Source: a bacterium (GTDB taxonomy: Bacteria > Bacillota_I > Bacilli_A > Acholeplasmatales > JAEDCM01). Taken from it: a stretch of 7,043 bases of DNA. Numbering within the stretch: position 1 is the stretch's first letter; every line of letters starts with the position of its first letter. Shown here piece after piece: positions 1 to 4,923 of the stretch. Where the stretch lies: assembly GCA_024695185.1 (NCBI GenBank), contig JAILIR010000156.1:1-7043 (forward strand). The letters are read 5' to 3'. The position numbers and the translations under genes were made by a program. The notes beneath the pieces were generated by a model that worked only from the letters and a program-made list of their open reading frames with translations, was not told the origin of the DNA and did not search any database.

Positions 1-1313
1 CGAAATTGTCAGCTACTGAGGTAAAAGAGTTGATACTGAACAATGTAGATGATGTTACACAATTACATAATTATTGCTTAACTGGTGGTAGATTAAATGC
101 TTATAAAGCTGTAAAAGCAGCAACAGAATCTGCTACATTTGTAAAAGATATTACAGGTGATGGTAAAGATGATATGATTCTAGTGAGAAAAAGTAATGGT
201 AAATATGCTTTTTCTGTCTTCAAGGGGCAAACTAGTGGGTATTTATCTTCTCCAGTAACAACAACTACAACAAGAGATTTTAGTTATGATGAGGAAGTGT
301 TCTGTGGAGATTTTAATGGCGATGGCAAAGCAGATATATTGCTTCATTATGCAGTTAATAGTTATAGACATTTTTCGTTGTTTTTAGGAAAGTCGAATGC
401 AACATTTGAAGATGAAGAAGAAATAACTAGCACAAGGTACCATGATGAGATGTTGTATCCATATAAGGCTTTTATTGGTGATCAAAATGGTGATGGTAAA
501 GATGATTTTATATTAGTTTATGAAAATAGTTATTATAATGTTGGAATCCTTGTATATAGAGGTGCAACATCACCTTATTATTTATTAGATGCAACATCTA
601 CATATTCAAGCAGTATACAATATAATCATGATGTGGAAATGTTTTCTGGTTGTTTTAATGATGATAACAAGACTGATATTTTGATTCATTCCAAGTCAAG
701 CACTAATAAACATGTATTATGTACTTTTATATCAACAAGTGCATGTGATTTTACTTGTGCGACATTAACAAGCACATATGCTGTCGACAAAGAAAACCAT
801 CCTTTTAAGCTTTTAATTGGAGACCAAAACGGGGATAGTCAAGATGATTTTATTGTTGTGTACAAGGGGAGCATTGGATATAGATGTGGGCTTGTATATA
901 AGGGTGATTGTTATACTCCATATTTTATAGATGGATCAATATTATTAAGCAGTTTTGATAATTATGATAATAAAGATTATGCTTTTAGCGGAGACTTCAA
1001 TGGAGATGGTTTTAGTGACATTCTTATCGAAAGAGGGTATAATGGTTATAGGCAGTTAATAACTTATAAAGCAAACATAACAGGAAGTTATGATTCTGCT
1101 ATTAGCCAGACTACGACTAATGGATATAATAGAAAAACATGGCCCGCAACTTCATTAGTTGGAGATATTAACGGAGATGGCAAAGATGATTTTATTGTAA
1201 AATGGAAATATGCAACTGATGATGAAGTAAGCGTGCATGTATATTTAGGTGGGACAAATGGCTTTACAACTGCCAATACTACTCATTCAAGCATACCATT
1301 TTATAATGAATAG
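1..1313 (+). CDS. C-terminal part of a secreted S8 (subtilisin-like) peptidase with FG-GAP/VCBS beta-propeller; 5' end outside window
   Basis: The reading frame is open to the left edge, with its first whole codon at position 3, so this is the 3' end of a longer gene. The TTG at 6 is not a credible start. The first ~40 visible residues contain an ATEVKELILNNVD segment followed by CLTGGRLNAYKAV. That pattern matches the end of the subtilase catalytic domain, after the catalytic Ser, where many S8 peptidases have a helix and a GGRLN...KA tail. The catalytic triad itself would lie upstream, so peptidase activity is inferred, not seen. From about residue 48 (counting from position 6) to the end there are seven repeats, each with a calcium-binding-type D-x-N-G-D-G-x-x-D loop. 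This is the FG-GAP/VCBS signature and fits one seven-bladed propeller, probably an extracellular adhesion or substrate-binding module. No anchor such as LPXTG follows the last blade. The gene probably heads or sits inside an operon with the two lipoprotein genes downstream. The propeller call is strong; the peptidase call is moderate. Confidence 0.8.
   Translation, partial: KLSATEVKELILNNVDDVTQLHNYCLTGGRLNAYKAVKAATESATFVKDITGDGKDDMILVRKSNGKYAFSVFKGQTSGYLSSPVTTTTTRDFSYDEEVFCGDFNGDGKADILLHYAVNSYRHFSLFLGKSNATFEDEEEITSTRYHDEMLYPYKAFIGDQNGDGKDDFILVYENSYYNVGILVYRGATSPYYLLDATSTYSSSIQYNHDVEMFSGCFNDDNKTDILIHSKSSTNKHVLCTFISTSACDFTCATLTSTYAVDKENHPFKLLIGDQNGDSQDDFIVVYKGSIGYRCGLVYKGDCYTPYFIDGSILLSSFDNYDNKDYAFSGDFNGDGFSDILIERGYNGYRQLITYKANITGSYDSAISQTTTNGYNRKTWPATSLVGDINGDGKDDFIVKWKYATDDEVSVHVYLGGTNGFTTANTTHSSIPFYNE
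147..1190 (+). repeat. Seven FG-GAP/VCBS repeats with exact 57-codon spacing
   Basis: The Asp-rich loops start at 147, 309, 480, 651, 822, 993 and 1164, each spanning nine codons. The first interval is 54 codons and the next five are each exactly 57 codons (171 bases). Loops 1, 2, 3, 6 and 7 are close to canonical, for example DFNGDGKAD and DQNGDGKDD. Loop 5 has Ser for the second Gly. Loop 4 reads CFNDDNKTD, so its first Asp is replaced by Cys. Flanking residues alternate between two blade types: blades 2, 4 and 6 carry F-x-G-(D/C)-F-N and end in DIL(L/I)(H/E), while blades 3, 5 and 7 carry (I/V)GD(Q/I)NGD and end in DDFI(L/V). In known FG-GAP propellers each repeat forms one blade and the loops bind calcium. 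Confidence 0.85.
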
Positions 1314-1316
1314 ATT

Positions 1317-1323
1317 GGAAGTG
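1317..1323 (+). promoter_or_regulatory. Shine-Dalgarno site of the first lipoprotein gene
   Basis: GGAAGTG lies five bases before the ATG at 1329, within the 15-base gap after the peptidase-propeller stop codon. It supports independent initiation of the lipoprotein rather than read-through from the upstream gene, even though both genes are in the same frame. The same GGAAGTG with the same five-base spacing recurs before the second lipoprotein copy. Confidence 0.65.
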
Positions 1324-1328
1324 AAAAT

Positions 1329-1979
1329 ATGAAGAAGTACATATTAATAGTTGTTTTCATTTCATGTTTTTTGTTAACATCATGTAGAACAAAAACAAGT
1401 AGCACCAAGAGGGATAGTACTGCTAAAAGTGCAATAAAGAGCAAGGATGAAAACAACATGAATACTCCTTTTGTGGAATTGGATAACGAAAGCAAAAAAC
1501 TGTTTGAGAATTCTTTTTCTACAAGTGGTATATATGTAGCTAGTGGATATGAGAAATATCATTCGTTAGATGAAAGAGAGAGCAAAACAATTAATTGGCA
1601 AGAGAATAGGACCCAAACAAATAGAGATGATTATCATGTTTGGCTTACTTGTTATTACATGAAAGATGATACATTAGTTGTTCACGTTGAAAGGTCAGAT
1701 AAAGGCATTGAGAATCATGAGCCTTCATATTTTGAGAAAGAGTATTTATTAGGCAATTATGGGTTCTGTGTATATGGAGAATACAATGAATGGTATTCAT
1801 ATATACTTGTCTATAAAAACGGCAATTTGTATGAGCTGGATTATGCCTATAAAAACGGGATAATTGATGATGAAGAAGTCAAGTCAGTTTACAAGAGTTA
1901 TATTGAAAGCAAATATTTAAAATTTGATCCATATTATAATCCGTATATTCCTATTGTAAACCCTAATTTAGGGAAATAG
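1329..1979 (+). CDS. Predicted lipoprotein of unknown function (216 aa), intact copy of a tandem pair
   Basis: The product starts with a basic Met-Lys-Lys, a hydrophobic stretch (residues 4-16) and the lipobox LTSC with Cys19. It should therefore be processed by signal peptidase II and lipid-anchored on the outer face of the membrane. Residues 20-45 are a polar Ser/Thr/Lys linker. The rest, about 170 residues, is a soluble domain rich in Tyr and acidic residues, with no further membrane segment. I do not recognise the family. Segments shared with the neighbouring copy include NTPF, WQENR, CYYMKD, HVERSDK, YILVYK, DYAY.NGI and KFDPYYNPY, so these probably form the domain core. The gene lies 15 bases after the peptidase-propeller gene and very likely shares its transcript. 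A role linked to that secreted protein, such as partner, folding aid or inhibitor, is speculation from position alone. The start is supported by the signal peptide and the GGAAGTG site. Confidence 0.85.
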   Translation: MKKYILIVVFISCFLLTSCRTKTSSTKRDSTAKSAIKSKDENNMNTPFVELDNESKKLFENSFSTSGIYVASGYEKYHSLDERESKTINWQENRTQTNRDDYHVWLTCYYMKDDTLVVHVERSDKGIENHEPSYFEKEYLLGNYGFCVYGEYNEWYSYILVYKNGNLYELDYAYKNGIIDDEEVKSVYKSYIESKYLKFDPYYNPYIPIVNPNLGK

Positions 1980-1982
1980 AAA

Positions 1983-1989
1983 GGAAGTG
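1983..1989 (+). promoter_or_regulatory. Shine-Dalgarno site of the second, interrupted lipoprotein gene
   Basis: GGAAGTG, within a longer AAAGGAAGTGG, lies five bases before the GTG at 1995. The gap between the stop of copy 1 and this start is 15 bases, the same as the gap before copy 1, so the duplicated unit seems to have included its ribosome binding site. It supports GTG 1995 as the original start of copy 2. Confidence 0.65.
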
Positions 1990-1994
1990 GTTTT

Positions 1995-2666
1995 GTGAGA
2001 AAAAGAATATTATTAGTATTGTTTGCCTCTTGCCTTTTCTTGGCAGCGTGTAAAGCAAAAACAACCACTACAAATGAAAAAAACACAACCAGAAATAAAA
2101 CAAGCATAACTACTAAAAAAACTTATACTGGTGACAACATAAACACGCCTTTTATTTAGTTAGATAATGAGAACCAAGCAAAATTTGAAGATGCTTTCTT
2201 CTCTAAGAATATATATATATCTAATGATTATTATAAAGATCGTTATTCGCTTGAAGAAAGGAATAATAAAACAGCTGGTTGGCAAGAAAACAGAAACAAA
2301 GATAATGAGAAAGACTATCATTTTTGGTTTACTTGTTACTATATGAAAGATGGAACATTGATTATTCATGTTGAAAGATCTGATAAAGACGTTACCACAC
2401 ATAAATGGGCATATTTTGATAAGGGATATGAACTTGGCGATTATAGTTTTTATGTTTCAGGAAATTGTCTAGAACATTATGCTTATATTCTTGTTTATAA
2501 AGATGATAACCTATATGAGTTTGATTATGCTTACAATAACGGAATAGTTGATGATGATGTTGTCAAATCAGCTTATAAGTATTATATTGATAGTAAATTT
2601 ATTAAGTTTGATCCCTATTATAATCCTTATAAAAAGACTACAAAACAAAAAACAACAAAAGAATAA
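1995..2666 (+). pseudogene. Second lipoprotein copy, interrupted by in-frame TAG at codon 55 (2157-2159)
   Basis: From GTG 1995 the frame gives a lipoprotein signal peptide with lipobox LAAC and Cys19, at the same residue as in copy 1. A Thr/Lys/Asn-rich linker follows to residue ~46, then NTPFI, then TAG at codon 55. After the TAG the same frame continues to TAA at 2664, encoding LDNEN and all the conserved core segments of copy 1 (WQENR, CYYMKDG, HVERSDK, YILVYK, KFDPYYNPY). At the TAG position copy 1 has Glu (codon 50, GAA), so one base change from GAG would explain the lesion. There is no frameshift and no other stop, and the downstream part is still well conserved, so the mutation looks recent. 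As written, translation gives a 54-codon lipopeptide precursor without the domain. The ATG at 2343 is the only later in-frame Met before the conserved core ends, lacks a ribosome binding site and falls inside the domain. Alternatives are a sequencing error or UAG read-through. The basic C-terminal tail (KKTTKQKTTKE) differs from copy 1. Confidence 0.8.
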
Positions 2667-2670
2667 AGAT

Positions 2671-2696
2671 AAAAGGACATTCAAGTGTCCTTTTTT
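2671..2696 (+). terminator. Intrinsic terminator after the lipoprotein genes
   Basis: AAAAGGACA (2671-2679) pairs with TGTCCTTTT (2686-2694) around a six-base loop, and the right arm runs into a T tract to 2696. It begins four bases after the TAA of the second lipoprotein copy, so it would end the peptidase-lipoprotein transcript and insulate the MarR-ABC operon. Confidence 0.85.
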
Positions 2697-2720
2697 CATT
2701 TATGAAAGCGTATTAAAATA

Positions 2721-2735
2721 CTTTACTTAGTAAAG
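2721..2735. promoter_or_regulatory. Candidate MarR operator 1, overlapping the -35 box
   Basis: CTTTACT-T-AGTAAAG is a perfect inverted repeat of seven bases with a one-base centre. It covers the whole predicted -35 hexamer. MarR-family dimers usually bind such short inverted repeats in their own promoters and block RNA polymerase. Assignment to this regulator is inference from position. Confidence 0.55.
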
Positions 2736-2750
2736 TTTATTTAGTATACT
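2722..2750 (+). promoter_or_regulatory. Predicted sigma-70/SigA-type promoter of the MarR-ABC operon
   Basis: TTTACT (2722-2727) fits the -35 consensus at four of six positions. TATACT (2745-2750) fits the -10 consensus at five of six. The spacer is exactly 17 bases. A start about seven bases after the -10 would give a leader of only about 12 bases that still contains the GGTGGTGAT ribosome binding site before ATG 2769. It lies between a terminator and the first gene of the operon, where a promoter is expected. Confidence 0.7.
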
Positions 2751-2751
2751 A
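2742..2751. promoter_or_regulatory. Candidate MarR operator 2, palindrome over the -10 box
   Basis: TAGTATACTA is a perfect ten-base palindrome that contains the -10 hexamer TATACT. It could be a second operator. Because a TATA-like core is easily self-complementary, it is weaker evidence than the inverted repeat at the -35 box. The motif ACTTAG occurs in the first operator (2725-2730) and again at 2751-2756. Confidence 0.4.
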
Positions 2752-2768
2752 CTTAGGGTGGTGATTAA

Positions 2769-3176
2769 ATGAAAGATAAAAATGAGGTAAAAGAATTCTT
2801 AGATTTGGTTAGGCAAGCTAATCATAGAGTTAATCTGCCTGGATCTGTGGAAATATTTTTACTTTTAGAAATCAAATGCCATAAAAACATAACGGCGAGT
2901 GAAATCGCAAATAAATATCATGTGACTATTCCTGCAGTTATGCATAAATTAGATAGTTTAATTAACGATGAATATCTAATTAAAATAGTAGATGAAAAAG
3001 ATAAAAGAAAAAAATATTTCACTTTAACACCAAAAGCAATTATGCTTTTAGAAGATAATAAAAAGATTATAGATGATAAAATAAATCATTTATTTGATTA
3101 TTTAGGATCTGATAAAGATGAATTAATTAGAATATTAAACAGGATTGTGGAAATGGAGGATGAAAAAGATGTTTAA
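2769..3176 (+). CDS. MarR-family transcriptional regulator (135 aa)
   Basis: The length and layout fit a MarR-type winged-helix protein, which binds DNA as a dimer and is usually released by small ligands. A helix at about residues 41-51 (ITASEIANKYH) and a recognition helix at about 53-67 (TIPAVMHKLDSLINDEY) form the helix-turn-helix. Residues 70-87 form the wing, with the DEKDKRKKYFTLT pattern that corresponds to the D-x-R-D-x-R-x-x...LT signature of the family. Residues 91-130 would be the dimerisation helix. It is the first gene of the operon, preceded by GGTGGTGAT three bases from ATG 2769, and it overlaps the first ABC gene by eight bases. Most likely it represses its own promoter and the exporter. 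The ligand cannot be read from the sequence. Confidence 0.9.
   Translation: MKDKNEVKEFLDLVRQANHRVNLPGSVEIFLLLEIKCHKNITASEIANKYHVTIPAVMHKLDSLINDEYLIKIVDEKDKRKKYFTLTPKAIMLLEDNKKIIDDKINHLFDYLGSDKDELIRILNRIVEMEDEKDV
3155..3159 (+). promoter_or_regulatory. Shine-Dalgarno site that sets the start of the first ABC gene
   Basis: GGAGG lies inside the end of the MarR gene, nine bases before ATG 3169. Two upstream starts in the same frame are poor: ATG 3160 touches the GGAGG directly, and TTG 3145 has no site and would add MWKWRMKK, which is not typical of this family. The chosen start gives MFKFLKYLKPY, a usual beginning for these exporters. Confidence 0.8.
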
Positions 3177-4923
3177 GTTTTTAAAATATTTAAAACCTTA
3201 TTGTTTTTTTGTATTATTAACTTTAATATTCGTTGTAATAGAAGCACAGTTTGAACTTAAACTACCTGAATATATCAGCCAAGTAATGTATTCAGTAATG
3301 GGTTATACTGAAGATGCTCAAGGAAAAGAAGTAATGGAATTAAAATTACTAATTCCAATAATGATTTTAATATCACTAGCAGCATGTGCTAGTGCCGTAT
3401 TATCAGCCTTCTTCAGTGCTAAAGCAGGTGCTGGAATGGCAAGAGATATGCGAAAGAAAGTTTTTGCTAAGGTACAAGACTTCTCAATGGAAGAAATTGA
3501 AATGTTTTCTACAGGAAGCTTAATCACAAGAAGTACTAATGATATTAACCAGGTACAAATGACTGTAATAATGGCTCTTAAATTCTTAATAAAATGTCCA
3601 GCAATGGCCATTACTGCGATTATTAAGGTTGTTAGAATTAGCCCTACAATTAGTGGTGTAATTGGTTTAGGTGTCTTAGTATTAATTGGAACTATCATAA
3701 TTATATTTGCGATAGTTATCCCAAGATTTGCGGTATTACAGAAATGCACAGATAACTTCAATAAGATGGGTAGAGAAGAATTAACTGGTATTAGAGTAAT
3801 TAGAGCATATAATGCTGAAGATTATGAAAAAGAAAAATATGAAGTAGTCAATGATAAAAACTATAACAATATGAAAGCTATTGACTACACTATGGGTTTA
3901 GTCAATCCTTTACTTACTATTTTAATGAATGGTTTAATTGTTGTTATTATGTTAGTTGCCGCAGCTCTAATTAAAGATATGAAATTTACTGATGCGGCTA
4001 AATTATCTGAGTTCTTTGGTTATACAATGCATATAGTTATGTCCTTTATGTTCTTAACTGTCGTATTTATTTTAATACCTAGAGGTGCTGTAAGTGCTAG
4101 ACGTATTAATGAAGTACTTGATACTGAAACTAAGATTAAGGATAAAGATGAAACAATTAATCCTGATAGAATTGGTACTATTGAATTTAATGATGTTAGT
4201 TTTAAATATCCTGATGGAAGTGATTATGTTTTAAATAATATTAGTTTTAAAGCTAATAAGGGTGAAACAGTAGCGTTCATTGGTTCAACAGGTAGTGGTA
4301 AATCAACAGTAGTTAATTTAATACCTAGATTCTATGATGTAAGTAGTGGTTCAGTTTTAGTTGATGGAGTTGATGTAAAAGACTTTAGTCAACATGAATT
4401 AAGAGATAGAATAGGATTTATTCCACAAAAGGGTGTTTTATTTAGTGGAACTATTAAAGATAACATCGATTTTGCGGGTAAAAATGTTAGTGATGATATA
4501 ATTAAAAAGAGTGCAGAAATAGCACAAGCAAGCGAATTTATAGAAACAAAAGATGAAAAATATGATTATAGAATAAGTCAAGGTGGACAAAATGTCAGTG
4601 GTGGTCAAAAGCAAAGATTAGCTATTGCTAGAGCACTTGCCAAAGAATCAGAAATATATATCTTTGATGATACATTTAGTGCCCTAGATTTTAAGACAGA
4701 TAAGAAGCTTAGAAAAGCGTTAAAGAAAGAAATGAAGGATGCAACATGTTTAATTGTTGCTCAAAGAATAGGAACAATAATGGATGCAGATAAAATAATT
4801 GTTCTAGATGAAGGCAAGATTGTTGGTATGGGTAAACATAAAGAATTATTAAAGAGTTGTGATGTTTATAAGGAAATAGCCTTATCACAATTAAGCGAGG
4901 AGGAGATCAACAATGCCGCCTAG
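3169..4923 (+). CDS. ABC exporter half-transporter, subunit with degenerate catalytic residues (584 aa)
   Basis: This is one half of a heterodimeric ABC exporter of the LmrCD / BmrCD / TM287-288 type, which moves drugs, lipids or peptides out across the membrane using ATP. About six membrane segments lie near residues 12-26, 59-83, 132-155, 160-185, 245-268 and 286-304, followed by the nucleotide-binding domain from about 338. Visible motifs are the A-loop Tyr in FKYPDG, Walker A GSTGSGKST (372-380, Lys378), Q-loop Gln420, an intact signature VSGGQ (476-480), Walker B IYIFDD (Asp500) and D-loop SALD. The residue after the Walker B Asp is Asp501 instead of the catalytic Glu, and the H-loop His is Gln532. 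Both changes are known in the degenerate-site subunit of such pairs, so this is not decay. The gene overlaps the MarR gene by 8 bases and the next ABC gene by 11, which suggests translational coupling. The substrate is unknown; multidrug export is a common role of relatives. Confidence 0.93.
   Translation: MFKFLKYLKPYCFFVLLTLIFVVIEAQFELKLPEYISQVMYSVMGYTEDAQGKEVMELKLLIPIMILISLAACASAVLSAFFSAKAGAGMARDMRKKVFAKVQDFSMEEIEMFSTGSLITRSTNDINQVQMTVIMALKFLIKCPAMAITAIIKVVRISPTISGVIGLGVLVLIGTIIIIFAIVIPRFAVLQKCTDNFNKMGREELTGIRVIRAYNAEDYEKEKYEVVNDKNYNNMKAIDYTMGLVNPLLTILMNGLIVVIMLVAAALIKDMKFTDAAKLSEFFGYTMHIVMSFMFLTVVFILIPRGAVSARRINEVLDTETKIKDKDETINPDRIGTIEFNDVSFKYPDGSDYVLNNISFKANKGETVAFIGSTGSGKSTVVNLIPRFYDVSSGSVLVDGVDVKDFSQHELRDRIGFIPQKGVLFSGTIKDNIDFAGKNVSDDIIKKSAEIAQASEFIETKDEKYDYRISQGGQNVSGGQKQRLAIARALAKESEIYIFDDTFSALDFKTDKKLRKALKKEMKDATCLIVAQRIGTIMDADKIIVLDEGKIVGMGKHKELLKSCDVYKEIALSQLSEEEINNAA
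4897..4903 (+). promoter_or_regulatory. Shine-Dalgarno site of the second ABC gene
   Basis: GAGGAGG lies within the last codons of the first ABC gene, nine bases before ATG 4913. It is a near-consensus site and fixes the start inside the upstream gene, giving an 11-base overlap. Confidence 0.85.

Larger units (their letters stand above)
1329..2666 (+). repeat. Tandem gene duplication, two diverged lipoprotein units
   Basis: The two units start 666 bases apart, each preceded by a 15-base gap with GGAAGTG five bases from the start. The encoded proteins align over their whole length, with small in-frame length differences in the linker and just before the core. By eye about half of the residues are identical, while the DNA has diverged in many third positions. 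The duplication is therefore not recent, whereas the TAG in copy 2 probably is. Confidence 0.8.

Noticed and set aside
147..1190. Periodic 171-base pattern as a DNA repeat or CRISPR-like array
   Set aside because: The period is conserved at protein level (calcium-loop motifs) with diverged DNA between, so it reflects protein blades rather than an array of identical DNA repeats.
1088..1562. Three short minus-strand open frames (1088-1276, 1301-1495, 1380-1562)
   Set aside because: They lie opposite the well-supported propeller and lipoprotein genes. Their hydrophobic translations come from the complement of acidic and Lys-rich codons.
2157..2159. TAG as a pyrrolysine or other recoded codon
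   Set aside because: Copy 1 has Glu here, nothing around the site suggests methylamine metabolism, and other genes in the window end in TAG. A nonsense mutation is simpler.
2160..2402. 80-residue minus-strand open frame
   Set aside because: It is antisense to the conserved core of the interrupted lipoprotein copy, whose + strand frame clearly matches copy 1.
2343..2666. A separate 107-residue gene starting at ATG 2343
   Set aside because: It is the 3' part of the interrupted lipoprotein copy. It has no ribosome binding site, begins in the middle of the conserved core and lacks a signal peptide, so it is part of the pseudogene.
2548..2730. 60-residue + strand open frame in another frame
   Set aside because: It overlaps the lipoprotein copy, runs through the terminator hairpin and ends inside the MarR promoter. 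It has no plausible start signal.
3145..3168. Upstream start (TTG 3145 or ATG 3160) for the first ABC gene
   Set aside because: GGAGG at 3155-3159 is correctly spaced only for ATG 3169. The extra N-terminal residues are translated MarR-gene sequence and do not look like the family.
3318..3761. 147-residue open frame on the minus strand
   Set aside because: It lies entirely within the first ABC gene, opposite its membrane segments. Its hydrophobic character is a mirror of that coding sequence, and it has no ribosome binding site or family resemblance.
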